53,159 nt of DNA, taken from assembly GCA_014763895.1 (NCBI GenBank), contig JACXUM010000013.1, positions 1 through 53,159 of the forward strand, read 5' to 3'. The DNA is from Campylobacterales bacterium (GTDB lineage Bacteria > Campylobacterota > Campylobacteria > Campylobacterales > Sulfurovaceae). This document shows positions 1 through 8,078 of this stretch, piece after piece; position 1 is the first letter of the stretch; the number at the start of each line of letters is the position of its first letter. The notes under the pieces are model-generated. The model searched no databases, had not been told where the DNA came from, and saw only the letters and a program-made list of their open reading frames with translations. The position numbers were made by a program, and so were the translations under genes.

Positions 1-43
1 CTACCATGACACTTTTAAACAGCTCTCGTTCATCAATTCTCAT
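1..43 (-). CDS. 5' end of an unidentified gene, running off the window
   Basis: An ATG on the minus strand at 43-41 is preceded by a good ribosome site (GGAGAG, then four bases). It opens a frame of 14 codons (MRIDERELFKSVMV) to the window edge without a stop. The gene is divergent from the PAS gene that follows. Too little is visible to assign a family. Confidence 0.45.
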   Translation of the reverse strand, partial: MRIDERELFKSVMV

Positions 44-195
44 TTTACTCTCCGTTTCTTTCTTCTGAAAGGGTATCGTAAATGAAAATTGCGAACTTTG
101 TTTTACACTATCAAATATTACCATTATATATTAAAATAATAATTGTGATAAAAAATTGTTATTACACTAACTATAAGAAGAAAGGGAGAATAAAA

Positions 196-702
196 ATGAA
201 TCATCCATATCCAAGCGGTAGGGAAATTAAGTTAAATCCAAAAGATATGATTGTTAGCAAAACTGATCCAAGAGGTGTTATAACATATGGAAACGATAAA
301 TTTATTGAGATATCCGGATATAAAGAAACAGAATTAATCGGATCTCCACATAATATCCTCAGACATCCAGAAATGCCGAGTGCCGTTTTTTATTTAATGT
401 GGGATAGTATAAAAAATGGGAGAAATATTATGGCGGTAGTCAAAAATCTCGCAAAGAATGGAGATCATTATTGGGTGACTACGGATTTTGACATTAAAAG
501 AGACATGGAAGGAAAAATACGCAATTATATTGCATTCAGGCAGGCTGCTCCAAAGCATGTGATTGAGGCAATTGAGCCTTTGTATACTAAAATGCTAGAA
601 ATTGAAAAAAAATCATGGGATGGATGCATCCCTAGAATATCTGCGAGGCTTTTTGGAAGAAAAACGAATGAGTTACAACCAGTATATCGAATATCTGGCT
701 AA
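196..702 (+). CDS. PAS-domain energy-taxis sensor, CetB/Aer-like, frameshifted near the 3' end
   Basis: A single cytoplasmic PAS domain of the Aer/CetB type covers about residues 15-120. YGNDKF (31-36) and NILRHPEMP (53-61) are the signature of FAD-binding aerotaxis PAS domains. In Campylobacterota, CetB-type proteins pair with a membrane CetA-type receptor to sense redox or energy state; no partner is visible here. The ATG at 196 is chosen because GGGAGA lies just upstream; the open frame reaches back to 82 without a ribosome site. From the A8 run at 605-612 the frame changes. As read, the protein ends in an unlikely tail (168 aa in all). With one A fewer, the frame continues through MDASLEYL and EYLAKPKGIAAVLFDRMKK to a TGA at 755-757, a typical ending for this family. 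The true gene is therefore probably 196..757. Confidence 0.8.
   Translation: MNHPYPSGREIKLNPKDMIVSKTDPRGVITYGNDKFIEISGYKETELIGSPHNILRHPEMPSAVFYLMWDSIKNGRNIMAVVKNLAKNGDHYWVTTDFDIKRDMEGKIRNYIAFRQAAPKHVIEAIEPLYTKMLEIEKKSWDGCIPRISARLFGRKTNELQPVYRISG
605..612 (+). other. A8 homopolymer at the frameshift in the PAS gene
   Basis: Eight consecutive A lie in the codons GAA AAA AAA TCA. Removing one A gives GAA AAA AAT CAT and restores a 186-codon gene ending at 757. It could be a slippage (phase-variation) tract or a homopolymer length error in the sequence. Confidence 0.7.
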
Positions 703-888
703 ACCAAAAGGGATAGCAGCAGTATTGTTTGATCGAATGAAAAAAATTTTTGCTTGATATGAGGTAAATTTAACATTTATAAAAAAATCAAAAACAGTGT
801 ATTTAATCAAAGATAAACAGAAAGTGTGAGATATTATCATATTGATATTTTTATTAACAATATTTTCAATAAAAAGGGCTATGGTGTG

Positions 889-1404
889 ATGAAATCTTTT
901 TTGTTAATGTTGATAATTTTTTCTTCTTTGCTGTACTCTCAAGAGGGCAGTTCTAAAATATATGATCCTTGCGAACTTTTGACAACAGAAGATATTCAGA
1001 CGATCTTCCCAAAATCAATTATAAAAAGAACGACACATGATTTGAAGCCCGCCAATCCATTGGGGATAAGACGTTGTTTTTGGGAAGCCGATGGGGAGGA
1101 TATGAAATTTGTACAGCTCATTATTGCATCGGATGAAGAAGCAAGGATGAAAGTAGCTGATCAATTTGCCAATAACAAGGAATTTATTGAACATGTCGAG
1201 CCTGTAGAGGGTATAGGAGATGAGAGTTACTACGGAGGCAGTGGCCTAAAGGCAGGAGCAGGGCTTCATGTGTTGCTCAGATCAAAAGGTGTTTTGCTTG
1301 GTGTGATGGTTGGTCTTGGTTTTGGCAATTCTGATAAACAGAAACACATAGAGATAGAGAAATCTTTAGCGATAAAAGCAATTGAAAAAATAGAGAAGGA
1401 ATAG
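889..1404 (+). CDS. Exported DUF3558-like protein of unknown function
   Basis: This 171-aa protein has an N-terminal signal peptide (positive MK, then a hydrophobic stretch to about residue 16, with a likely cleavage near SQEG). The mature part begins with DPCELLTTED (26-35) and has RRCFWEA (61-67). A DPC-LL-xED opening plus a later Cys-Trp/Phe pair resembles DUF3558-type exported proteins, and the two Cys (28 and 63) could form a disulfide. The start at 889 gives the signal peptide directly; the open frame reaches back to 826 but the extra residues make no sense. The stop is two bases before the next gene, so it is probably the first gene of a three-gene envelope operon (889-2901). Function unknown. 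Confidence 0.7.
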   Translation: MKSFLLMLIIFSSLLYSQEGSSKIYDPCELLTTEDIQTIFPKSIIKRTTHDLKPANPLGIRRCFWEADGEDMKFVQLIIASDEEARMKVADQFANNKEFIEHVEPVEGIGDESYYGGSGLKAGAGLHVLLRSKGVLLGVMVGLGFGNSDKQKHIEIEKSLAIKAIEKIEKE

Positions 1405-1406
1405 TA

Positions 1407-2390
1407 ATGTTTGAAAAATTGTTACGTGTGATGATAGTGGTTTTGATTTATGCTACTATGGGTTATGCGAAAGATATTCCTGGAAGTAAAGACCATCCTA
1501 TGATATCCAGATACCAAGATTCTACGATTGTCGGCTATGATCATCAGAAATATGGAGAGCTTGTTTTGCCTCTTGGAAAAGCTGTCTTGAAGGACAAGGT
1601 GCAATACGATAAAGAAGAAAGGGTTGAGGGGAGATTGACGCGAATTTTGTATCTTGCACCAACAGAGCGTTCGACTTTAGAGATATATAAAAATTATGAA
1701 AATGAATTTCAAAAAGCAGGATTTGAAAAACGGTTTTCCTGTTTTGGAGATGATGAGTGCGGCAGACTGTTCCATCAGGTGATTTGGTCTTCACAGAGGG
1801 CTTTGAAAAACTCCCGTGATCTTCCAAATGTTTTTTCAATTCCTAATGATCAACGTTTAATGGTCGCCAAATTAAGCCGTGATGAAGGAGATATTTATGT
1901 TATTGTCTATATTGCCCTCAATGCACAAAGCGAACCGCAATGGGCATCGAAGAAAGTGACGATATTGATTGAGGTCTTGGAGACGGCCAAAATGGATGAA
2001 AACATGGTTACAGTTGATGCAGAGGCAATGTCCAAAGAGATACAGGTATCGGGCCATATTGCACTCTATGGCATCTATTTTGATGTGGACAAAGCAGATA
2101 TTAAACCGGAGTCAAAGCCTGTTTTGGATGAAATTGCAAAATTATTGGATAATGACCCGTCTTTAACGCTTTATGTCGTCGGTCATACAGATAATACGGG
2201 TACATTACAGCATAACCAAAACCTTTCCCAAAAAAGAGCGCAGTCTGTCGTAAATTTTTTGATCAAAGAGGAGCATATTGATTCAAAACGTTTAAAAGGC
2301 TTCGGTGTCGGGCCGCTTGCACCGGTAGCATCCAACGATACTGAAGACGGAAAGGCAAAAAATAGAAGGGTGGAATTGATAAAACAGTGA
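1407..2390 (+). CDS. DUF4892/OmpA-family envelope protein
   Basis: A 327-aa protein with a signal peptide (residues 1-21, ending near YAK). Residues about 22-200 look like DUF4892 (HPMISRYQDS early; a YKNYENEFQKAGFE segment mid-domain). Residues 216-327 form an OmpA-like peptidoglycan-binding domain with YFDVDKADIKPES, GHTDNTG (about 259-265) and a C-terminal KNRRVE motif. The protein would sit in the periplasm or be tied to the outer membrane and bind diaminopimelate of the cell wall. SD GAAGGAA precedes the ATG. It is followed 16 bases later by an L,D-transpeptidase, another cell-wall protein, which supports an envelope role. The OmpA domain is certain; the N-terminal family is my recognition only. 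Confidence 0.85.
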   Translation: MFEKLLRVMIVVLIYATMGYAKDIPGSKDHPMISRYQDSTIVGYDHQKYGELVLPLGKAVLKDKVQYDKEERVEGRLTRILYLAPTERSTLEIYKNYENEFQKAGFEKRFSCFGDDECGRLFHQVIWSSQRALKNSRDLPNVFSIPNDQRLMVAKLSRDEGDIYVIVYIALNAQSEPQWASKKVTILIEVLETAKMDENMVTVDAEAMSKEIQVSGHIALYGIYFDVDKADIKPESKPVLDEIAKLLDNDPSLTLYVVGHTDNTGTLQHNQNLSQKRAQSVVNFLIKEEHIDSKRLKGFGVGPLAPVASNDTEDGKAKNRRVELIKQ

Positions 2391-2406
2391 TGAAAATGAG
2401 AAAAGA

Positions 2407-2901
2407 ATGAAGATAAAACGGGATTTTATCATTTTAAGTGTATTGATACAGACGATTATGCTTTGGGCAAATAAAGAGATCATTATCGATCTCTCGTCTC
2501 AGCATGCCTATGCATTGGAAGATGGCAATATCGTCTTTGACGGGCGTATTTCTTCGGGTAAAAAAGGGTTGGAGACGCCAAACGGTTCTTTTAGGATATT
2601 GGAGAAGCAACGTGATTATGTTTCAAATCTCTGGCCAAAGCCAAACGGCGGGGCCAAGATGCCTTATATGATGCGTTTAAGTAATGACGGTATCGCAATG
2701 CATTTAGGCTATGTCCCACACTGGCCTGATTCCCACGGATGTATCCGTTTACAAAACGGTTTTGCACAAAAAATGTATACTTGGGCCCAGATAGGTACCC
2801 CGGTTGTAATTGATGGCGATGCTGCAGATTATGCTACTTTACGCAAAGCGAAAAATAAAGTTGAGGACGAACGCTACGGCATCATCGATTTTCACGACTA
2901 A
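2407..2901 (+). CDS. L,D-transpeptidase (YkuD family)
   Basis: This 164-aa exported enzyme would cross-link or edit peptidoglycan, or attach proteins to it, using a catalytic cysteine. The catalytic motif is clear: His99, then SHGCIR at 109-114 with Cys112 as nucleophile and Arg114. GKKGLETPNGSF (51-62) is the conserved strand leading to the fold, and a hydrophobic N-terminal segment to about residue 21 acts as signal peptide or anchor. It is short: only a minimal YkuD domain, with no LysM or peptidoglycan-binding module. It follows the DUF4892-OmpA gene closely and its 3' end overlaps the convergent membrane-protein gene by 4 bp. Confidence 0.9.
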   Translation: MKIKRDFIILSVLIQTIMLWANKEIIIDLSSQHAYALEDGNIVFDGRISSGKKGLETPNGSFRILEKQRDYVSNLWPKPNGGAKMPYMMRLSNDGIAMHLGYVPHWPDSHGCIRLQNGFAQKMYTWAQIGTPVVIDGDAADYATLRKAKNKVEDERYGIIDFHD

Positions 2902-3470
2902 TCACTGACGATACGCTGGAAACTTTTGAAGATCAATCCTATGACAATGATCTCAATGGCAATGAGCAGAAAATGAAGATCATACACCTGTGTTTGGTTG
3001 TCTGAAATATCAAAATGTGTCAAAATCTTATAAGAGAGATAGGAAACCCCCATTCCCAAAAGATAGCCCAACTGTTTGGCGGTATCGACTTGCGTTAAAA
3101 GAGTATCTTTTTCCAATAATAGTGTTTCTACCCTTAAAAGATAGTTCCCAAAAACAAATGTCATTTGATAACCGATATAAAGTAAAAGAGCCGTATGATA
3201 GGTATAAGGATCGATCAGAAAATAGCACATTGCCAAAAGCAGGATGATCTCCACTCCCAGAGAAATGATAAAAAACCATTTCGCATTTAGGATGGTATGG
3301 TAAAGACGTGCTACCAGAAGCGTACCGAGTGCCAGCATCACACCGCCCAATGAATAGACCGAAGGCTGGAGAGGCACATAGAGCGTAAAAATAGCTCCTA
3401 CGCTAAGCCCCAAAAAAAGTGAATTGAAAAACTTGTACCGTATAAACCAGGATGGGATCAATGTTAACAT
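2898..3470 (-). CDS. Polytopic inner-membrane protein, unknown function
   Basis: 190 aa with about five or six hydrophobic segments (for example residues 14-30, 37-52, 65-82, 90-108, 165-180), so an integral inner-membrane protein. It resembles half of a major-facilitator-type transporter in composition, but I see no diagnostic motif and do not assign one. It lies downstream of the TonB-dependent receptor on the same strand with a 78-base gap holding a strong stem-loop, so cotranscription is uncertain. Its 3' end overlaps the convergent L,D-transpeptidase gene. Confidence 0.65.
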   Translation of the reverse strand: MLTLIPSWFIRYKFFNSLFLGLSVGAIFTLYVPLQPSVYSLGGVMLALGTLLVARLYHTILNAKWFFIISLGVEIILLLAMCYFLIDPYTYHTALLLYIGYQMTFVFGNYLLRVETLLLEKDTLLTQVDTAKQLGYLLGMGVSYLSYKILTHFDISDNQTQVYDLHFLLIAIEIIVIGLIFKSFQRIVSD

Positions 3471-3514
3471 GAGTTATTATACCTTATTTGCCAGGTTGAA
3501 AGATCAGATTAGGA

Positions 3515-3540
3515 ACCGTTCGGTATTTCACCGTAACGGT
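3515..3540 (-). terminator. Stem-loop just downstream of the TonB-receptor gene
   Basis: ACCGTT plus CGGT pair with ACCG plus AACGGT around a five-base loop, with a single bulged base, giving a stem of about 10 bp. It begins 9 bases past the receptor stop codon. There is no U-tract on the minus-strand side, so it may protect the mRNA 3' end or attenuate rather than act as a classic intrinsic terminator. Confidence 0.4.
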
Positions 3541-3548
3541 ATATACAA

Positions 3549-5384
3549 TTAGAAACTGTATTTGATCCTTGCATAGACTGATCTGCCCTCAGTCGCATAG
3601 CCATAAACCGATTGGTACTCTTTATCAAAGATGTTTTTGGCATGGATAGAAAGATCGGTATCTTTCATGATCGGTGTACCGAAATTCAAATTCCAGAGGG
3701 TGTAATTACCTGTATCATGTCCAAATTCCTCTCTGTTTCCAATGTATTGGGCATCTATGCCATAATGTATTTGCGAATCGGTGTAATAGTCTACAGAAGC
3801 ATTAAGTGTATCTTTAGGACGTCTGATGAGCGGTGTGCCATCCTCTTTTTCATACTTGAAAAGGTGCGTATAGTTGCCGGAGAAAACAAGGCCGATATCC
3901 GGCATTGTGTAGGTTGAAGCAAGTTCAAGACCTTTGAATTTGGATGTGCCGTCTACGTTGTAATATCCCCAGTTTGCCATATCATAATCAATGTTATCTT
4001 CTATCTTATTGTCAAAATAGGTTACACTGAACCACTCTTTGTAACGGGCATAAAGTTCATATCCATTTGTATAGCTAGGTTTGAGCAGCGTACCGAATAC
4101 CGGATTGGCAAGCTGATAGGAGCTAGGAGTATCATAAGAGGTATAGTAGTTTGCACCGGTTGCAAAACCCGGCAGTGAGGGATGATCGTGTTTGATACCG
4201 ATCTTATAGGTGGTTTTACTCTCAAATGCATCATAATGATCGTGTCTGAGATTGGTTTCAAGCAGTGTTGTTCCGCCTAAAAGATAGGTATTGGATAAAA
4301 ATATCGCTTTATTGCGATAATCGGATTGACTGGCAGGATAGTCATTATATTGGTTGAAACCGTCGATATCTTTATACTCAAATCCCAAAACGGCTTTGCC
4401 GTTGGCATTATAGGTATAGGCATTGATGAAGCTGTACTCTTTAATCAGGGCATGATAGTGGTTGACGCCGTCTCCCCAATAGTCACTGGTTGTATAGTAG
4501 TTTCTATCATAGGTGCCTTTGCTTGCATGAAGTGTTGCTTCGTAGTTACCCTGACTATATCGGTAGTCGGCTGCAAGGTTTTGCTGGTCTGAATCGGCAT
4601 GGCTATAGTCATCATTTGCGCCGTTGGCAGAATACTGGTCATCATACTTTGTTTTAGTTTTGATATGGTTATAGTTGATCATCAGCTTATTGTTTGCATC
4701 AAATGCATATCCAAGTTTGAGGTTGGCATTTTTGTTGGTATAGCCGTCATCCTCAGCATTTCTTGGTGCCAAAGCTGAAAATCCGTCTGTTTTCAGTAGT
4801 GCGCCTAGAAATTGTGCGGTAAATTTCTCATCTTTATATGCAATGTCTGCATCTAAGCCTCTGGTATTATAGGAACCGTATGTCGCAGCCAATGAGCCAT
4901 GTATTCCCTCTTTGGGTGTTTTAGTGATGATATTGATGACTCCGGCACTTGCATTGGATCCCCAGATACTGCTTGAGCCTCCTTTAATGATTTCGATCTG
5001 CTGAATGGCATTGGTTGTAAAAGAGTCAAGCAGGGTACGTCCGTCAGTGGTACTAGGATCGTTCAAACGCATACCGTCTAAAAGAACGAGCACTTTTCCG
5101 GCATCTGCACCTCTAACAAAAAATGTAGTTTGCTGTCCAAGTCCTCCTGCATGTGTCACGCTGATACCTGCAATATGTTCGATCGCTTCTGCAACGCTTT
5201 GGTAGCCTCTTTCTTCTATCTCTTCGGCGGTGATCACTTCGACATTGGAAGTTGTGTTCTGGATGGATTGTTCAGTTTTGTTCGAAGAGACGACTGTAAT
5301 AGGCTCAAGCGTTTCCTCTGCAAGAAGGTTGGTAGCGAAAAGTAATGCCGGGATGAGTGATAGTTTGATACTAGGTTGATTCAT
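3549..5384 (-). CDS. TonB-dependent outer-membrane receptor (BtuB/CirA-like)
   Basis: 611 aa. Signal peptide residues 1-22, TonB-box-like EPITVVSS (about 27-34), then a plug domain (VITAEEIEERGYQSVAEAIE; VRGADAGKVLVLLDGMRLND; EIIKGGSSSIWGSNASAGVI) and a beta barrel ending in an aromatic C-terminus (IKYSF), the usual outer-membrane assembly signal. The plug motif and the small barrel (about 600 aa) resemble vitamin B12 receptor BtuB and related siderophore receptors; the substrate cannot be told from the sequence. The ATG at 5384 has AAGGAATATA upstream. No ABC transporter or TonB/ExbBD genes lie beside it, and no cobalamin-riboswitch B12 box is visible upstream. Confidence 0.88.
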   Translation of the reverse strand: MNQPSIKLSLIPALLFATNLLAEETLEPITVVSSNKTEQSIQNTTSNVEVITAEEIEERGYQSVAEAIEHIAGISVTHAGGLGQQTTFFVRGADAGKVLVLLDGMRLNDPSTTDGRTLLDSFTTNAIQQIEIIKGGSSSIWGSNASAGVINIITKTPKEGIHGSLAATYGSYNTRGLDADIAYKDEKFTAQFLGALLKTDGFSALAPRNAEDDGYTNKNANLKLGYAFDANNKLMINYNHIKTKTKYDDQYSANGANDDYSHADSDQQNLAADYRYSQGNYEATLHASKGTYDRNYYTTSDYWGDGVNHYHALIKEYSFINAYTYNANGKAVLGFEYKDIDGFNQYNDYPASQSDYRNKAIFLSNTYLLGGTTLLETNLRHDHYDAFESKTTYKIGIKHDHPSLPGFATGANYYTSYDTPSSYQLANPVFGTLLKPSYTNGYELYARYKEWFSVTYFDNKIEDNIDYDMANWGYYNVDGTSKFKGLELASTYTMPDIGLVFSGNYTHLFKYEKEDGTPLIRRPKDTLNASVDYYTDSQIHYGIDAQYIGNREEFGHDTGNYTLWNLNFGTPIMKDTDLSIHAKNIFDKEYQSVYGYATEGRSVYARIKYSF

Positions 5385-5722
5385 TATATTCCTTTTGTTT
5401 TATAGGTTCTAGTGTATTAAAGAATCGATATGAATAAATCGATTTAAACAGTCCGGGTTTAAAAGGTTGGAAGGGATAATGAATCGCTTGGAGGAGAGGT
5501 TTTGTACTCTTGATTTTTGTAGGCACTTTGATGGTACTGATGGTTGCTGTCAAGCGTACACAACTTGTGTAGGGTTGAGTACATCGCGATGATCGCTAAT
5601 GAAAAATACCGTCTGGTATAGCCTTTAAGATGTTTCATGAGGCGGATTGTACACAAAGTGGGTTATAATTATTCTTAGTTTTAGAGGTTAAAAGATGGAA
5701 TTAAGCATATAAAAGGAGTATC
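5385..5722. other. Divergent intergenic region between the TonB receptor and the Cys-rich gene
   Basis: 338 bases without a convincing gene. A minus-strand frame at 5459-5638 could encode about 59 residues with a weakly hydrophobic start, but it lacks a ribosome site and resembles no family I know. A plus-strand ATAAT-like element (near 5664-5669) may serve the Cys-rich gene. I looked for a cobalamin riboswitch upstream of the receptor and found no B12 box. Regulation of the receptor is not evident. Confidence 0.4.
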
Positions 5723-6151
5723 GTGACATATCTAAGCTGGTTCGAAGCACATGGCAAAAAACACCGTGCTATTATGGAGAAACTAAACCATTTAAGCAGG
5801 GATAAGGTCATTGCATATTTCAGGTTCGAGAATATGGTCAAAAAGGAGCCGGACTTTTGTTACTTATATCAAGAAAATAAAAAGTGCCATGAGATGGAAG
5901 AACTTAACTGCTATTTGTGCGGCTGTCCAAATTTTCGGTTTAATGATGAAGGCTTTTCTAACAAGAAGGGGAAAACACTTTTCAGCTACTGTTTTATCAA
6001 CTCAAAAGATGGTGGAGTATTTGAAAGCAAGGATGCTTTGCATCAGGATTGCACCAATTGCACTATCCCGCATGAAGAGGCTTATATCAGGAAACATTTT
6101 AGGCGTGATTGGTTCGAGATGATGCGCGATGTCCATGAAATTTCAACCTAA
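5723..6151 (+). CDS. Small cysteine-rich conserved protein, possible metal or Fe-S binder
   Basis: 142 aa, soluble, with eight cysteines at 46, 55, 63, 66, 68, 90, 110 and 113. These include a CYLCGC cluster (63-68) and HQDCTNC (107-113) flanked by histidines. Such spacing suggests zinc or iron-sulfur binding, but I recognise no named family. It starts with GTG at 5723, eight bases after GGAG. It is followed 44 bases later by dapD, so it may be cotranscribed. Codon use is like its neighbours. Function unknown. Confidence 0.75.
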   Translation: MTYLSWFEAHGKKHRAIMEKLNHLSRDKVIAYFRFENMVKKEPDFCYLYQENKKCHEMEELNCYLCGCPNFRFNDEGFSNKKGKTLFSYCFINSKDGGVFESKDALHQDCTNCTIPHEEAYIRKHFRRDWFEMMRDVHEIST

Positions 6152-6195
6152 CAAAGTATAATACTCTCAAAATCATTGAGAAAACAGGAGACGAT

Positions 6196-7389
6196 ATGGC
6201 TATACATACAGTCGCATCAACAGATGAATTTAAAAAACTCGTTGCAGAGGTTACCTCACAAGCAAATTATAAAGAGCCGATGGCGTTTGGTATCGCCAGA
6301 GTGGACAGAGGACAAAAGAACGCTGAGAAGATCCTTCAGGCAAATTTCGGTTTGGTCAACTGGAAAGAGAATTTCGGCTCAGCTGCTATTTTTATCAAGG
6401 CATTGCAGGAAGCAAGATGCGAAGTGGATTTTTCAGGTTCTGAGTTCGTTGCTACAGTCAATGATGATTTTGTTAACAATGCAATGGCCGCATTTGCTCC
6501 TTATCTTGGGGAAGCAAACGGTGATGCACATAAAAATGTACAGGTTATCAAAGCATTGGCAGCGATGAAGGATATCGGTAAGAATTTTAGAATCGTATTT
6601 TTGTTCGAAGATACCAATCCTCAGAGTGTTGAAGCGGTTTATCTCAAACTTTATGCACTTTCACTTGGTAAAGCACCGCTAAGAGGCATCAACCTTAATG
6701 GGGCATTCGGGCTTTTGAACAATGTGGCATGGGTTGGCAATACGCCATATGAGCTTGAGTACTTAAGGGACCATGAGATAGAGATGAAACTTAACGGGAC
6801 ATTCCCTACAATCGATTCCGTCGACAAGTTCCCAAGATACCTGCAGCATATCATTCCGGCTGACAACACAAGAATCCTTGAAGCTTCAAAAGTTCGTATG
6901 GGTGCACAGCTTGCAGCAGGTACGACCGTGATGCCGGGAGCTTCCTACATCAACTTCAATGCAGGTACACTCGGACCGGTGATGGTGGAAGGGCGTATCT
7001 CAAGTTCAGCGATCGTCGGAGCAGGCTCTGATGTGGGTGGAGGTGCAAGTATCCTGGGTGTACTTTCAGGAACTGACGGTAATCCTATCAGCATCGGTGA
7101 AAATACATTGCTTGGTGCAAACTCCGTTACAGGTCTTCCCCTTGGTGATGCATGTATCGTAGATGCCGGTATCGCGATCTTGGCAGGTACAAAGATCAAA
7201 ATCGCGCCAGAAGAACTTGAGAAGATCAAAGCAGCCAACCCGCAAGCAAAACTCGAAACAAAAACGACCTTTAAAGCTGAAGAACTGCAAGGACTTAACG
7301 GTATTCATTATAGACAAAATTCATTGACCGGTGAGATCATTGCCAGAAGAAGTACCAGAGAGGTCAAGCTGAACGCAGATCTTCATTAA
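6196..7389 (+). CDS. dapD: Tetrahydrodipicolinate N-succinyltransferase
   Basis: 397 aa, the long form typical of Campylobacterota. It transfers succinyl from succinyl-CoA to tetrahydrodipicolinate in the lysine and diaminopimelate pathway, in the cytoplasm. The N-terminal half is an alpha/beta domain (MAFGIARVDRGQ near the start). The centre, about residues 235-320, is a left-handed parallel beta-helix of hexapeptide repeats (KVRMGAQLAAGTTVMPGA; NFNAGTLGP; GVLSGTDGNPISIGENTLLG), the acyltransferase core. The ATG at 6196 follows an AGGAG site. Diaminopimelate made here is the cross-linking residue used by the L,D-transpeptidase upstream. Confidence 0.95.
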   Translation: MAIHTVASTDEFKKLVAEVTSQANYKEPMAFGIARVDRGQKNAEKILQANFGLVNWKENFGSAAIFIKALQEARCEVDFSGSEFVATVNDDFVNNAMAAFAPYLGEANGDAHKNVQVIKALAAMKDIGKNFRIVFLFEDTNPQSVEAVYLKLYALSLGKAPLRGINLNGAFGLLNNVAWVGNTPYELEYLRDHEIEMKLNGTFPTIDSVDKFPRYLQHIIPADNTRILEASKVRMGAQLAAGTTVMPGASYINFNAGTLGPVMVEGRISSSAIVGAGSDVGGGASILGVLSGTDGNPISIGENTLLGANSVTGLPLGDACIVDAGIAILAGTKIKIAPEELEKIKAANPQAKLETKTTFKAEELQGLNGIHYRQNSLTGEIIARRSTREVKLNADLH

Positions 7390-7447
7390 AGATTTAGATT
7401 GCTAACGCTGCGTTTGCTTCGGCAGCACTCATGCGGCTATCCGCGAT

Positions 7448-7468
7448 TTCTCTTCTTTTGGAAGAGAA
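7448..7468. terminator. Perfect 8-bp stem-loop after dapD
   Basis: TTCTCTTC and GAAGAGAA pair around a TTTTG loop, 58 bases after the dapD stop and 23 bases before the next start. There is no U-tract after the stem, so it may be a weak terminator, a processing site or a 5' structure of the next gene. Confidence 0.35.
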
Positions 7469-7490
7469 GAATGAATGAAAAGGATGAGGT

Positions 7491-7724
7491 ATGAACGAGG
7501 AGGAACTTCTCAAAAAGGTGACCTTGTTGGGCATCTTGAAAAAACAGCCTGATGAAACACTCAATGATGTCATGCTGATGCTTGTGGATACGGGAATGTA
7601 TACCCTTAAAGAAGCCAAACGGGTATTTAAGGAGCTAAAGGCAGAGATGTATCTTTCAAACGGGCAGCTTACCCTCAAAGGGATTACGGCTGCCAAGGCC
7701 GCAGAAATGGAGTTCAAGCAATGA
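7491..7724 (+). CDS. Small helical conserved protein, unknown function
   Basis: 77 aa, mostly helical by composition (NEEELLKKVTLLGILKK; TLKEAKRVFKELKAEMYL), with a C-terminal NGQLTLKGITAAKAAEMEF segment that reads like the wing of a small winged-helix. The ATG at 7491 has GGATGAGG just upstream, a good ribosome site. It sits between dapD and the S4-domain gene on the same strand. No family is recognised; a small nucleic-acid-binding or regulatory protein is only a guess. Confidence 0.6.
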   Translation: MNEEELLKKVTLLGILKKQPDETLNDVMLMLVDTGMYTLKEAKRVFKELKAEMYLSNGQLTLKGITAAKAAEMEFKQ

Positions 7725-7736
7725 AAAACCGTCAAG

Positions 7737-7760
7737 CAAACAACAATTGCTTGTTGTTTG
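7737..7760. repeat. Perfect 10-bp inverted repeat (stem-loop) between two genes
   Basis: CAAACAACAA and TTGTTGTTTG pair around a TTGC loop. It lies 13 bases after the 77-aa gene and about 60 bases before the S4-domain gene. No T-run follows. A second small hairpin (AACCG-GAA-CGGTT) follows at about 7770-7782. It is likely an RNA structure within the transcript. Confidence 0.6.
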
Positions 7761-7822
7761 TAGGTTTGGAACCGGAACGGTTGGATTGAAACCGTGAAGG
7801 CAGATAAATTTAAGGAATAAAT

Positions 7823-8077
7823 TTGAGAGTCGATAAGTGGTTGAGTGCTGTCAATGTCGTCAAACGTCGTACCGTTGCTACCGATATGCTAAAAAGCGGT
7901 GTTGTATCGGTAAACGGTATTGTCGCCAAAGCATCCAAGAATGTTGCGGTGGGGGATATCGTCACTATTGCATATCTTAAGGGCAGCAAATCCTACAAGG
8001 TACTTCAAATTCCGACAACCAAAACCGTTCCAAAAACACAAAAAGATGCTTTTGTAGAAGAACTAGATGGAGAATAA
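7823..8077 (+). CDS. S4-domain RNA-binding protein (Hsp15/RqcP-like)
   Basis: 84 aa, essentially one S4 domain: MRVDKWLSAVNVVKRRTVA then MLKSGVVSVNGIVAKASKNV and GDIVTIAY, the classic order RVDKWL / A..M...G.V.VNG / VKVGD.I. Proteins of this kind bind 50S subunits or stalled nascent chains (Hsp15/RqcP) or other structured RNA. It starts with TTG at 7823, nine bases after an AAGGA site. It ends one base before the trpD ATG, so the two are translationally linked. The exact subfamily cannot be fixed. Confidence 0.85.
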   Translation: MRVDKWLSAVNVVKRRTVATDMLKSGVVSVNGIVAKASKNVAVGDIVTIAYLKGSKSYKVLQIPTTKTVPKTQKDAFVEELDGE

Positions 8078-8078
8078 G

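Noticed and set aside
5459-5656. Minus-strand ORF of 65 codons upstream of the TonB receptor
   Set aside because: No ribosome site, composition unlike a protein after residue 25, and no recognised family.
5385-5722. Cobalamin riboswitch before a BtuB-like receptor
   Set aside because: I searched both strands for the B12 box and conserved core and found none.
7394-7735. Minus-strand ORF of 113 codons
   Set aside because: Serine-rich antisense frame of a 77-aa gene that has a good ribosome site.
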